A stretch of DNA of 64,000 nt from Terfezia claveryi (taxonomy: Eukaryota; Ascomycota; Pezizomycetes; Pezizales; Pezizaceae). Positions 49,618 to 61,690 of the stretch are shown in pieces; within the stretch, counting starts at the first letter, position 1; the number at the start of each line of letters is the position of its first letter. Location: contig WHUX01000022.1 of the NCBI GenBank assembly GCA_015179025.1, forward strand, positions 372,001 to 436,000. Direction: 5' to 3'. The position numbers were made by a program, and so were the translations under genes. Under the pieces are notes generated by a model that was not told where the DNA came from, searched no databases, and saw only the letters and a list, made by a program, of their open reading frames with translations.

Positions 49618-50749
49618 ATGGGCAGCCAAGCAAGGAGGCATGTTAGAAGAAGGCTATCGGCTCTGCTATACCGATGGTACGGGAAACGAAGGACACCATG
49701 CAGCAGCCTTTTATGCAGAGGACGGCAGAGGCAACCCTCAAACATCTGGACACTCATACTTGGGAATCGAGTTCACAGTTGCCGATGCAGAGCGCCAAGC
49801 ATTAGTCCTGGCCCTCAAAGCATACAGAGAGTCCTCAATGATCTGTCTACTTACAGATTCTAGCTCCGCCATCTCTACCGCTATCAATATCTCACAACCT
49901 CCAAGGAGCAGGATCGAAGCAGAACTAGCAGAACTCCTGAGAGAACGGGTTAACAATCACTTCGACACTACGATCTCATCGGTCCGTGCACACATCGGCA
50001 AGGGCAATGAAATAGCAGACAGTCTCGCCAGTTTTGCCTCAGCATTTGGCCAAATATCTCTATAAGATTCAATAATAACAGAAGGAGCGATCAGGCAGGC
50101 CTCGAAGGCAATCAGAAGCCAAGCACGCACGTCACCTGGCTTTGGCACACGGAGAACGGAATAGAACCGACATGCCCTCTCCGCCTTCACTTGGCTTCGA
50201 ACAGATCGGGGCCCACAGATATATTGGCTACACAGAATCGGAAAGTCAGACTCCAGTAGCTGCCATTGCGGCCACCACACACCAGATGGGCAGCACATCA
50301 CTTTCGACTGTCCAAGCCATCGGGAGCAACGAGAAGCACTCGGCGGAATTAAAGATTGGGAGGACTTAGACCACCCAATATGGATTGAAGAGGAGGATGA
50401 GGACAAGTGGGACGCAGTGGAGGCCTTCTTCGGTTTTTTGTATAGACAGTTGGCTGGGAGACACGGTCCTTGACTGTCTTGATTTTCCACGGTTTTTCCG
50501 GTATCGTGTCATTTTATTACATTTTTCTTTGGGCAAGCGGTTTTTATGACACTCCTTATTCTTATCTCGTCACTGTGTGGGGTTTTTGGTTTCTGGTTTC
50601 TGGCGGGGGTTCTCCGTCGATAGGAGGGCCCCCGTCACTTGAGTCTATTTTACATTTCTCATCTTTTGCTTTCTGCGTGCCGGACGTGGCAGATCAACTG
50701 CCTTGTCCTGAATCCACCCGAGTTTCCGCCTCATGGTCCCCTTACTGGG

Positions 50750-50785
50750 ACCGAATAGGTAGTCTGGTTGGCACAACCGAATAGG
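50750..50785 (-). mobile_element. Ultra-short insertion, 16-bp core in a 10-bp duplication, inside LINE 3' UTR
   Basis: ACCGAATAGG (50750-50759), core TAGTCTGGTTGGCACA (50760-50775), ACCGAATAGG (50776-50785). The related LINE 3' UTR at 49560-49575 (GGGCCGCATAGGAGTCAC) reads straight through the equivalent site, so it acts as an empty-site comparison. Confidence 0.75.
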
Positions 50786-50980
50786 AGTAATGAGTATCAA
50801 ATAAAAAATCAAAAAAAAAAACATGAATATTAACCTTAGGTCATGCTGCTGGAAGTCTATGACTAAGCCGGCCAAGCCTCCATCCAAGCAGCCTATCCTA
50901 CCACAGAAAGTGGATAAGCTAAAATTGCGGATTAAAATTTGAACCTGCCGTTACCCGGTCAGAAAATAACTCTGCGAAAG

Positions 50981-50998
50981 GTTGTGCCAACCAGATTA
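50981..50998 (+). mobile_element. Motif copy GTTGTGCCAACCAGATTA
   Basis: One mismatch from the reverse complement of the copy at 50760. The two form an inverted pair 221 bp apart across the end of the LINE. No flanking duplication found. Confidence 0.5.
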
Positions 50999-51848
50999 TT
51001 GTTGGTAGGGGTTCAACTCCAGGCAAGAAAAATTGTGCAGTCTGGTGTGAAATCCTGTTGGTGCTCAAATTATAATTGGTGGAGATATATTGAAAAAGTC
51101 TCGCCAATTAGTGTGAAAGGACTATTACGCCTTATTTATGGCTTAATATCAAACACTATTACTGGAGTCAAGTAAGCAGACAATTGATGGATGGATTATA
51201 ATTGTAATCATGAATTCTGTGTATTGTTGCAACTTCAAGCCCTGTGAACATATATTACCTAAGCAATCTGCACTAAGATATACACTAATCTAATTCTGGT
51301 AGCCACTCTGTAATTGGTTGCCAAAAAGGGAAGGAAAGCTCCCATTCTAAAATTGGTAATCATGTCCTCATTATAACCAGTCAATAGCATATTCTGCCAA
51401 AGATATCCCCAAGAGTCGTTATCATATGCTTGCTGAAATGGCATGTGGATGTGCTAATTGATTCCTTTGCAATAAAAACAAATGAGCGTTAGTAACACTT
51501 GGGGTCTACGTAATGCACCCTTACAAAATATACACTACATAAATCACAACCTCAAGAACTTAATGTAAAAAGGAGTTGAAATGCCTTATTGAAAGACCCA
51601 ACTGGTGCAAATTTCCGCCACTTTCCTAGCTTCACGCCTGACTTGAAAGGTAATTCATTTCCTTTATTCACCACAAGTAATAACCCACCCTGTATACCTG
51701 AGAAGAGTCTGTTCAAAGATGCTCCTATATTGTTCTTAGACAGAGAACATCAAGCTATATATATCTGGTGGCAGCCGGAAGCCAACATGTCAGATGTTCA
51801 AGGTGCACCGGCATGCGAAAAGCAGTCAATGATGCAACTCAAGGAACT

Positions 51849-51885
51849 GTTCACGAGGCATTTTCATCAAAATGCCTCGGTGAAC
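51849..51885. repeat. Strong 37-nt hairpin
   Basis: GTTCACGAGGCATTTT (51849-51864), loop CATC, then AAAATGCCTCGGTGAAC (51869-51885): a 16-bp stem with one bulged base. Confidence 0.9.
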
Positions 51886-52652
51886 TGGGATGGACCACTG
51901 ACCGTTTGTTGAACTTATATATAATACGCTTCCCGATCCTCCCAGCCCAGCTATGCGATATGGGCCAAAGCTGCTTTTGTCAATCTCAGGCGAGGCAAAT
52001 TCCAAAATCATGAGGACGGAACTACCTGATTGCTGCAAGTCCCTCACATACATCTCACTGACAAACCACCCTCGCATCCTAGACCTTAGTTTCTGTGGCC
52101 TCATAGCACATAATATCAAGTGCAGTTGCCGCGGAAACTGTTATTGAAGTCTTCCGGCGTGATACATAGGAAGTAACAAAAGCAGATCCTGAATTGCCGC
52201 GTTGAATCAAGTGTAAATGAGGCCAAGTCAAATAACCTCCTCCACAAAAAAAATGAAATCAATTACTAAACATTACTGAGAAACTCACCTTTTGCCTACA
52301 ACTTCTGGGCGGCTGAATTACTTCTCAGCTTCTCCTTCCAAAGAAGGCAGATTGCAAATGTGTATCTCTACAAACACCCTTTTCAGACGGTCTACCTCTG
52401 AAGCATATGCCCCATCTTTCATATCAACCTATGAGTTAGTCATAGAAAGATGAATTGCGTACGACTTCCAGCAGCTCATTCATGTTCAGACTTGCTATCC
52501 GTCATACTTGCAAATTTTTGCATTTTCATTCCACCAACAGTCTCGTGTTTTTTTACTTGCAGTTGATCCACTGACAGGCTCTCACATTCAAATTTAATCT
52601 CTTCCATGGTAAGGAAAGAAGCTTTGCTGCAATTAGGATTTGTCTCATCCTT

Positions 52653-52737
52653 GTGAGCGTACAATATAACTATCGGTGTTTGGGCAAACCTAATACCCAG
52701 TGATCACGTTTTGTCCTAGCGGTTACACTCTCCAGCA
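52653..52737 (+). mobile_element. 85-bp short interspersed element, copy 2
   Basis: Same sequence as 36761-36844 with a few differences. ATCCTT on the left (52647-52652) and ATCCTT on the right (52738-52743) form a 6-bp duplication. Confidence 0.75.
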
Positions 52738-54591
52738 ATCCTTTGGTAAGATCTCAGGAGCAGGGTCTTTCTCCAGCCTTCGGTATTCGATAGCTAATTT
52801 GGATTTTACAATTGTCCCTATTAAGGGCCTTCCAGGCTTAAAGTACTTCATGAATTTTTGACGTTGCAAGTCGGGAAGAGTCCTGAGGAACGACGCTCAT
52901 GAGGGTGCTCAGCCATCAGATAGATTATGCATTTAACTGATATAAAAGTGGTGTCGGTTCTAAATCCCAATATGGAGCACTTGTTCGAACAACTTACCAA
53001 TTGTTATCAACTTCAATTTATTGTTATCCGGGAGTTGTTCAGTAACTTTTCATCGAAAGCAAGTCTTTCTTATACGTGTACTATAATATAAGCATTGCAG
53101 GTCTGTACCCTTTCCATCTTTGAATAAGGTTATTGGTATTGGTACTTCTCATAAACTATTATGAAAAGGAGGAACAAATGCAAAGACAACTGAGGTTTGC
53201 TCCGGTCGAACAAGTGACTACTATTCTGCAATACCCTTCTTCCCCAGAAACCAAATCCAACGCCAATACTCCATTGGTATTCGTACCCTTCTTTTGTTGT
53301 CCTCGATTACAGAATTTATCGCTCGCAGCATTGGCAAGGGTATAAGAGTGGTTGGCGATGGTGCTGACGATGAGAATATTGTAGAACGTTGAACAATCCT
53401 TCCCCCCCTCCTTTCTACCCCAATCCTCTGCACCACCAACCACATATCCCTAGACGGCCAACCAGCTCATTGCACTCTCGGAACCCTCCCTGGTGGATCC
53501 ACCCCAACAGTCACCCCACGTGCTCCCCTATTCCCCAGGAACTCATTCTCCTCTCTCTTCGGCTTCTGCGGAGTCTGCATCCCCCCTGGCCCCATCACCA
53601 GCCCTGGTGGATGTAGCTTCGGAAGGGCATTCGACGGTAATATCGTAGTCGGAGGAGGATATGTCTTGAGGAACATAGGTACTTGGTTTGTAAAATACGG
53701 ACGCTGCATCTGTATCAGCACAGCTGGTGATCTGGTGACCTGAGGAAGGGGATGTAGGGGAGCTGGTATGATGCTTGTGGAGGTGGGCTTGGGCATACTT
53801 TTGATTATCAACTTGCGGGAGTTACTTTGGAAGTGTGTTTTGAATGCTTCGTTTGATGTAAGTGGTACGGAGAATGTGAGGCAATTCAATCCATTTCCGG
53901 ATCGTCCCTTGACGTCAGAAGAGTGTCACTTCCGCTTTCGTTGGATGCCTGTTTGGGTAACCTTGGCATTACATAAGTCGAATGTAAGCGATGAGTTAGT
54001 ACACAATGACCCTCCCAGATGTAGGTAAATTATACTAGTAGTTACATAAAGCATACCTACGGGGATCACGTATATAATTATAACTGAAGATGTAAGCCAT
54101 ACCCGTTGTGATTGAGTTCATATCCCCTTTTCACCAACTTTTGGAAAGATAGCAAACATTTGGATGAATGGCGCCAGCATCGGCTATAGAGTATTTCAGA
54201 AATAAAGGCTTCCCCGCTAGACAAGCAAATATGCCTTAATGGTTTGGAAAGCTTCGGTCTAGGGGAATGGGCGGTAGCACTTGGGTCCGTGGCCATCTTA
54301 AAATTTTCCCTTTGTTCCTACCTCTAGACAAATGCAACCGCCTAGCAATTTTCTCACAAAATACAAGTAAACGCGAGGTACAGGTAGAGGCAGCCATAAC
54401 CGTGGATATTGGGCCTTGAAAGGAGTCGAATTTATTTCGATTGTACACGAATATCCTACTCTAATGAGCAGCTTATAGGTACAGAAAATACCTTTCGTCG
54501 AACCAGCCGACGGTCATTCGTGATGAGTGGTGTAAATACGGCTCCATCAAGTTGCCTTCCAACCCCCTCCTTCATTATTTCGAACCCCCCC

Positions 54592-55347
54592 TTACCACCC
54601 ACCCTCCACTAGAATTGGCTCAACCACCTTTTTGTGATGTCCGTCGTGTTTATGCTCCTCGAAATGGATAATGGGAACCACGGTGGCGGTGATGGTTGCT
54701 CTTGGAGGATGAGCGTACCCATACGCATGTGGGGTATGGCAAGGATACTGGTACTCACAGTGGTCTGGGTACCGAGTATATGGCTCATAACTGTCGTCCT
54801 CATTCTCGCAACTGAGGAGAGTCATGGTGCAGGTCTCGGTGGCGGAGAGAGTGGTATAGGGGTACTCATAGGTTGCAGTAGTAGTGTAAAGCTGGCAGTA
54901 TGGTGGGCAAGGATCCTTCTTGAGCTGGCAGGTTGGGCAGGACTCCTCATAGTAGCAGATTTGGCAGTATTCCCGGCAGGTATGAAGGCACTCCGGAACT
55001 GGATCATGGCAAGAGCATTCAGGAACTGGGTAGACGGGCGTAGGGTAGGGAGCAATATATTGATTGACATGTTGACCATGATTGTGTCCATGGTGGTCAT
55101 GATCGTGTCCATGGTGGTCATGATCGTGTCCATGGTGGTGATGGTCGTGGTAGTCATGGTGACTATGTTGATGAGGGCAAGGGAACTCATTGTCGTTACA
55201 ATTAGAGTTATCTGAGCAGCAAGTGGAAGAGTAGCCAGAATCAACCTCCGCACCAGCAGCGGGGGCTGCAGGGCTGCCAGTCTCCACCTGGGCGAAGGCT
55301 GTGGTGAAGAGGGCAGCAACGGCAAGAAGGGTGCTGATTGATTTCAT
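54592..55347 (-). CDS. Secreted Cys- and His-rich protein (251 aa)
   Basis: Single exon. The ATG at 55347 gives a classical signal peptide (MKSISTLLAVAALFTTAFAQ) with likely cleavage after AFA. The mature protein starts Ala/Pro-rich, then shows CC and spaced Cys, and a His/Asp/Gly stretch built on a seven-residue HGHDHDH unit (21-bp DNA repeat, about 55072-55140) that could bind zinc, copper or nickel. A Cys-dense centre follows (CSCHDPVPECLHTCREYCQI, CYYEESCPTC), then a Thr/Tyr-rich part and a terminal HFEEHKHDGHHKK. No known domain is recognised. Roughly twenty cysteines suggest disulfide folding outside the cell or in the wall. The setting in repeat-rich DNA is common for fungal effectors, but function is unknown. 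Confidence 0.8.
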   Translation of the reverse strand: MKSISTLLAVAALFTTAFAQVETGSPAAPAAGAEVDSGYSSTCCSDNSNCNDNEFPCPHQHSHHDYHDHHHHGHDHDHHGHDHDHHGHNHGQHVNQYIAPYPTPVYPVPECSCHDPVPECLHTCREYCQICYYEESCPTCQLKKDPCPPYCQLYTTTATYEYPYTTLSATETCTMTLLSCENEDDSYEPYTRYPDHCEYQYPCHTPHAYGYAHPPRATITATVVPIIHFEEHKHDGHHKKVVEPILVEGGW

Positions 55348-58170
55348 GATAAAAGGTGGTTCCTGAAATCGCAGAACGGGGGATTGGGGAGCAGGGTATT
55401 GCGGGAGAGGCGAGGAAAGGGGCTTTTGTACTTTGATTATACCATGCAGCGGTTACATTTGCTAAACCATAGCAAGATCTAGCATGCTGTCTGAGGTTGT
55501 TTTGGAGGTAGTCCTGACCGAGTCTCTGGTACCAAAGTTAATAAAACAACCTCCAGCAGCGGGAAACGAGAGTTAACATAGTTGCCGCGTATGGTTATTC
55601 TATGGCATGTGCGATTCATGTGCACCACAAACTGCCCTGGCATCGAATAAACGTCAGGACTTCTTTGTATGCTGAATCATCTGCTGCTGTCTCCCTGAGG
55701 GTTAGAAAAGGACAATATATCATGATATGGTAATTTGATTGGGCAATTTGTGCACTTGTAAAGCACCACATGAAGTTTGCACAAAACCTAAAATCCGTTA
55801 GGCATAGTTCATTATTTGAATATATATCTATCTTGATATCCCGCCGAATCTAATCGTGTTAACTGTGACAGCAGAGTTGTTAAGGGCTTAGCATACCTAC
55901 CTGTGCCACCAAAACTAGCTTTAAATATACTTCGATATTCGTTTTTCTCCCTATGTTTAATAGATGGATTAGTCAGAGACTTGGTCATCTGTAGGTAGCT
56001 CTGATCCAGGAACATCGATGCACCCATCTTGGATCTTCGTGACATGATCACATATCTATCATATGGCCTGTACCCCTACCTTCAACCAGCTACCCTGTGA
56101 CATTTATCTTCGAAAACATAGAAATGGGCCGAAGCAACACTTAACAGAGGAGGGAGCTCGAATAGACTATAATTACATTAGTACGCATCAAGACTACTCT
56201 GTTTTTCTCCAAATCTAATTCTCAGCCAGGTATTTTGAATCACAGGAGTGAGGCAAATTAACCTGCGAGGCCTACCCTGTGATGCGACCGAGCTTTGCGC
56301 GGCAAAGCACGGCTGATGTACTCTGAGCTTGGTGCCGCAGGCACTGTCAGATGTCCATCCTGCAGGTGCTCATGGCTTATGCTTTCGCCTACCAATAGAA
56401 ATAAGCTCGGAGAAGCTTAGGTGTCGCGCCGAGGGGCCGCGAAGAAGCAGAGAGTGCAAAATAAACTCTATTAAGACCTCCCAGCCTTCTTGTGCACAAT
56501 GGTTGGTAATGTACTCGGGCGTAGCAAATTCATCCATCACAATGAATGCCTTAATCAAATAATATTTTGGGATGCAGGATGGCAGTTAACAGTGGTTCAG
56601 GTGCAGTTGTTCTCCAATGTGCCTGGACTACTTATATTGGTTTGATATACTTCCTCTTCCTGCTTCGGGATATCACCACCTGGGATAAGCCCTTCGGGCT
56701 GGGAACGGCTTAGTCCAAATTCTCAGGTAGGAAATTTCTACGGCTCAAGTAAAATTTCGGCCAGAACCGATTCGGTGATCTAAATTTATTGACATCACGA
56801 ATCATAGTTACTGTTGAAATTGAATTTAAAATGCATTTGTGACATCAAAATAAGGCTCAGAGATGCTGAAAGATCGATATATCAGGTTCAGCCGAATATC
56901 TCTCCGGGTATGCTCAAGTTCCTCCTCTACCGCTATCTACTCCAGTTGTAATCCTAAAGCCAAGCTCAGTTATCCCAAGTTCTCCATGACACCGCCTTAC
57001 TGCAGCTGACGCAGATTTCCTTTACCTCGACCACCCTATCGCACCCAAAATATGGATGTCACGACTCATGGTCATTCTCTAAGCCCGGTGGGGTAATTGT
57101 TTTTGTACTGCCACCTGCATTTAGCAAAAACTGAAGGGTCATCGTGTTCTCAGCGATGAGATGTTTTTCGAACTCTTAACTCAAGCTATATACAATGTAG
57201 GTTATGTTGCCTGTTACCGTGCTGAGGAGCCCAGTCGCAGGAACATATTGAAAAATCCACTACTGATACGACGAGACTTGGTGCTCTGGTGATACGGGAT
57301 TAGACACTCCCTTTGTGGGCTGCAGCTCATAATCAGGCTAGGAAGGGCTCAAATTGAAAATGGATAGAGAGCCACCTCGGTTTGGTTGAAATAGCTCAGT
57401 TCAGATGCCTCGCAAGTCCCAGCCAACCAGCTCTCTCATTTATACACTAGCAGGAAGTCACCTTTTAATTCCCGGATAGTCCCAGAATTCGTTCCTTCCA
57501 GTTTCCCTAACTCACCTAGTTTTTGCGTTTCATTTCCTGTGTGCAGTTCCGTTCCACGATAACTTGCGGTGTTATCCAGTGCATAGCTGTTGCTTTGGGG
57601 GCGTTGACTTAGTGCCCCAAACCTAGTCGTGGGTGCCAGCCAGGCACAGAAAAAAATATACAGCCTCTACGGAGGTCGTGGGCGACTTTGATGGTCGGGT
57701 TGTTGGGGGGACTGCTATGGATCACAATGCTACCACCTGCATAATTACTAGTGGAGGTGGTAATACGAGAAGTGGGTATCAGATGTAATTCAAATCGTGA
57801 GGTTGAATCCTGGCCTTCTTCTGAACCTCCACAAAGTGCCCACTTGAAGAAGACTAGTAATAGATACCAGAGGATTAAAGCATGACTCCGAGATCCATTC
57901 TTAAAATCTCTGGCAGGTAATTTGCAGCTGCGGTGGAAGGTATACGAGAGGTTTTAGAGGATGATGTATTTGACGTTATTGCACATATTCATAATGCATC
58001 AAAAACATATGCTCTTCCTCAATGAGAAGTATCATGGTTTAATTGTGACGACGAGATATAGATATTAATCAACGTATTCCATACTTATACTGTAACGGCG
58101 GAGGATTGAGCAAGCTATTCTTGCATATAAAGCAATAATTTCAATTTTCCTGAAATATCTAGCAATTCCA
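55348..58170. other. 2.8-kb gene-free stretch
   Basis: The first ~150 bp should hold the promoter of the secreted-protein gene (GATTATACCATGC about 55435). A (T/C)AGCCGAGCTTTGCGCGGCAAAGC-type inverted motif lies at about 56288-56310 (GCTTTGCGCGGCAAAGC). Nothing else recognised. Confidence 0.5.
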
Positions 58171-58230
58171 GACTCGTAACCCGGCATGGCCTGGGCCATT
58201 GATTCCGCAACTGCCCAGAACATATATGTG
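58171..58230. repeat. GC-rich island copy
   Basis: GGCATGGCCTGGGCCATTGA then TTCCGCAACTGCCCAGAACA; it matches in reverse the CTGGGCCGTTCCGG and CCAGTTGCGGAA pieces at 59540. Confidence 0.65.
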
Positions 58231-59529
58231 TATGAAAGATCTAACTTACCTAAATTTGGTATCCACACCATTAGAGTCGCTATTTTTCCAGCAAACGCCA
58301 CAAGCGATGCAGCAATAGGCCTTAATCACTGGCGTGTGAAGGCGACACTGTAATACGGGTGACTAATATGCGATTACACCGTTACCACTGGGAGAGATGG
58401 CTTACTTCGTCTGGCTTCATTGATCGAGTGTTTCAGGGTCTTTAACCCGTAAGAGAGTGAGCAATCCCGTAGCGTTTGTGGTGAACCATGTTCCACCACC
58501 GCTCGAACTGAGCGGGCCTTTATAGCCGCCCTGGGGAGAATATACGGAGTACATATTTTTTTTCTAATTTGGACCTATAGGCCTAGTGATAGAATTCGGG
58601 CGCTTCCAGGGAACCAAGCACGTGCGAAAACGTTCATTGGGTTTGGCTGATAATGTCGAACCGTATAAGTAAGTACATATTTGGCAAAATTGCATTAGTA
58701 AACCCTGACAATTCTGTTACCTCAGTTGTCAGGTGCATAATCTGCTCTCTTGTTATCCTCTGGCATGAGTCATACAGTAATACAAATTCAACTGCGGTTA
58801 TACATAATGGCTTCCAACAAGGAAATTCCCTATATATTAATATATCCAGTCTAATCACATGCTCTCAGCCTACCCAGCGATCGAAGATCATATATCTAGG
58901 AGCATTTTGAACACCTTAGGACTTGATCAGGAAAGTGATTAAACCTCCCGATTATGAATATTTATTATCTATAGTTGGACCCCTTCTAATCAACGACACT
59001 AGCGATAGCGGTAGTGCGACTGTAGTGAATAGAGTAAAAATCTTTGTGGCTGATACCAATCCGCCCCAAGGTGAGGTCACTCGGCTGGGTCCAAGAACTA
59101 AGGCTTCAGGAAATATGCAAATTTCAGGTAGAAAAGCCCATCAGCAATGGCTGGTGATGGGATAATAAACACAAACAGACACTCCTATTCTAGTCACCAG
59201 AGTGTACAAAGCCATGGCCACAACCGTTGCTCTTTAAATCTTACGTTATGACGAGCACTTATTTCTGCCTCGACGCTCTAAGAAACAACTCCCACATTCC
59301 TTAGTTACCCTAAACCCACCACATTTTCCTGAAAACTTTTCATACCCCTGAACTCAAAGAAAATATAAACCATACTTCTTGAAGTTATATCATAGGATTT
59401 AGGAGCCTAAGCTCTGAGTCTGAGTACTGATAGTGGCAGCCACATGGCCTTGATTTATACTTAAATTACACATGCACAAACTCCGTATATGGATATTTCT
59501 CTTAGCATTATCAAAGTGTTCAAGCTATA

Positions 59530-60766
59530 TATGTGTTCTGGGCCGTTCCGGAATTCAGGCCAGTTGCGGAATTGCAGGGGCCGTTCTGGAATGGCATATA
59601 TGTTCTGGGCCGCTCGCGGGCATCGGCCGCGGGCAATTTAAATAATTACTCAATTTGGCGTATTGATAAGGTACTGATTTACTAGAAAAAAAAGAATTGA
59701 TAATTTCCCAGCGACTGCAACAGATTCATTGATTTCCCAGTCGATTAGACCCCCCTCTAACATTCAAATTTGGTTCAGCTAGAGCAATATAGTCATGATC
59801 TGTTGATACTTTCATATGTTAAAAGCATTTCAGATTATTCTTAAAGTATCTGCGACAACAATTAGAGTAGAAGTTTTCACAACACCAGTAGTTATAGATG
59901 CCTGGTGAACTGTGGTTTACCGAGCAGTTAGAGTATCTAAAATATCAAACTCTAAGCCCGTAAGGTCAGTAGTTGGGTAAAGGTTATCGGGTTTAGCAAT
60001 ATCAAACTGCAAAAGTATGAGGTTTGTTGTAGCATTGTGCCATTTGATCTCCCGCAACGCTGTAAAATACCATCTACCTGTTGTATAATTTTAGGTAGAA
60101 CCTGCTTCGTTTTGGTTTAAAATCAAGACTTGGAGTAGCTTAGCAATCTGCATATAAAACAGTACCTGTTATTAAGAAAGTACCGCTTTGCACCTGACCT
60201 GGATTTTATAAGTGAGGAATAGCCTGGATTTTTCTAGTATAATAATCAATCTTGCAACAAGTTGTAGACAAAAGTATCATAAATTTCACTGAATTCCACA
60301 TAGCGTATCGATATTCAGCATAAGATGGTCGATATAGCTCCAGCAATAAGGCCTTGTCAATAAGAACCCCCGCGGATAAGAAACTAATTTCCAAATACCC
60401 ATTGGATAGGGTTGCGGATTTTTAGGGCAGCAGTAAACTCAGTATACTCTTCCCTATTCCTTCATCATCAGAGATGCAGTAATGCATGTACTTCACCATC
60501 TGGAGGGCTTGAGGTAATTTTTCCGGAATTCTCCCTTGTTCAATGTCTGCCGTCTCCCACTAATCAACAGGAAGGGTATATGATGTGGATAGGGCAGTCA
60601 AAATAACTTCTTAGGGTGTTTTTTGAGTGTCGCAGAATGTTTTGTTCGATTGAGATTTACCAAATTGAGGAATTATATTAATTGCCCGCGGCCGGCACAG
60701 TGGGTATGCATATATATGCCGCCCGCGGGCGGCCGATGCCCGCGAGCGGCCCAGAACATATATATG
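59530..60766. mobile_element. 1.2-kb element with GC-rich inverted ends
   Basis: The left end (59595-59658: TGTTCTGGGCCGCTCGCGGG, then GCATCGGCCGCGGGCAAT..CAATTTGG) is inverted at the right end (60660-60766: CCAAATTG..ATTGCCCGCGG, CGGCCGATGCCCGCGAGCGG, CCAGAACATATATATG). The right end has an extra palindromic piece between its halves. The ~1 kb interior has no recognisable gene. Confidence 0.7.
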
Positions 60767-60779
60767 CGCACTCCAGCAA

Positions 60780-61538
60780 CCGTTCTACTACCACAGCGAC
60801 ACTCCCATACCGCATGTAGTAAATACCAAATAGAGGTATATCCAATATTGGAGTTATTTTATAGCGGGATACTTAATTAACAAAAGGACAAAGGAATAGA
60901 GCACAAGTAATTAAACATCATGAAGGGGATAAAATGCAAGTGGGATAGAGCACGGCGACATAGAGGTAGCTTAAAAGACTCGAGTAATAGCCGTGACTGA
61001 TGATACGAGATCACAATACGGCTGGCTTACAGAACCTCTTATTTAACCACAACTAGGGCAGTATTATATGTCATTCGATGCTTTAAAAGACAACATTGAG
61101 GATTGGTCAGTACGTGAAAAGTTCAATTTTACAGTGACAGTTACGATCTGCTCGAGTCATATACAAGTACAAAGACAATACATGTGACTGACGACTTCGA
61201 ACAAATAAACAGGTTGATGACAGCAGCAAAATCGGTGTATTAAATCCTCAACATACCCGTATTGCACCATAAACTCACGTTGAACTGCTAGCCACCAGCA
61301 TTGGCTCCAGCGACATATTCCATAATACCTACTCACGCACATGTCGGACTCCTCATAAATAAGTTCTATTTGTCTCTTTATTTGATGTTTAATCACTTGC
61401 GCTTTATCCCCTTCAAGATGTTTAATTATTTGCGCCCTATTCCTTTGTTCTTTGTTTAATTAAGTAAATATTGGATATATTTCTATTATTACGTGAGGTA
61501 TTGGAGTGTCGCTGTGGTATAATAGAACTGTTGTGGTA
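60780..61538. mobile_element. Second large inverted repeat, 0.76 kb
   Basis: The left arm (60780-60945: CCACAGCGACACTCC, TATATCCAATATTGG, CAAAGGAATAGAGC, CATGAAGGGGATAAAATGC) and the right arm (61390-61538) read as reverse complements (GGAGTGTCGCTGTGG, CCAATATTTACTT reversed, GCGCTTTATCCCCTTCAAG). Arms are about 150 bp and clearly diverged. It abuts the previous element. Confidence 0.7.
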
Positions 61539-61601
61539 TTATAGAAATTATACCCCTATCGCCGTGTCATTGAAAACCTTTGACCAAAATTTTCATTCTG
61601 T

Positions 61602-61690
61602 AGCGGCCTGGGCCGTTGCAGAATCCAGGCCGCTCCGGTATAGCCCAGGCCATCCCGGAGTCCTGGATTCCACGAACATACTGTATATAT
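61602..61690. repeat. GC-rich island with internal foldback
   Basis: CGGCCTGGGCCGTTGCAGAA, GAATCCAGGCCGCTCCGG and CCGGAGTCCTGGATTC form a local foldback. It is related to the islands at 58171 and 59530. Confidence 0.65.

Larger units (their letters stand above)
48749..50829 (+). mobile_element. 5'-truncated LINE (Tad/I-like), outer copy with 9-bp target duplication
   Basis: ACATGAATA at 48749-48757 and 50821-50829 flank the unit; a poly(A) tail precedes the right copy. The outer element resumes after the nested copy at 49618: LCYTDGTGNEGHHAAAFYAE, ERQALVLALKAYRES, LLTDSSSAI and NEIADSLASF are the RNase H acidic-residue blocks at the end of LINE ORF2. After internal damage (stop at 50063-50065, later frame changes) comes LDHPIWIEEEDEDKWDAVEA at the C-terminus. 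The 3' UTR resembles that of the nested copy. It is inactive. Confidence 0.8.
50830..54591. other. 3.7-kb stretch without a convincing gene
   Basis: It holds the hairpin at 51849, the second 85-bp short element at 52653, and several open frames (51589-51912 plus; 53159-53889 on both strands) with gene-like composition in places but no recognised domain or clean start and splice structure. Confidence 0.5.

Noticed and set aside
50760..50998. Interpretation of the inverted motif pair as one 239-bp MITE
   Set aside because: The left motif has its own 10-bp duplication on both sides and sits inside the LINE 3' UTR, while the right motif lies beyond the LINE end. Two separate events explain this better.
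53159..53889. Possible gene on the minus strand (Pro-rich frame) or plus strand
   Set aside because: All three frames look partly protein-like, no start and splice set joins them, and no domain is recognisable. Left unannotated.
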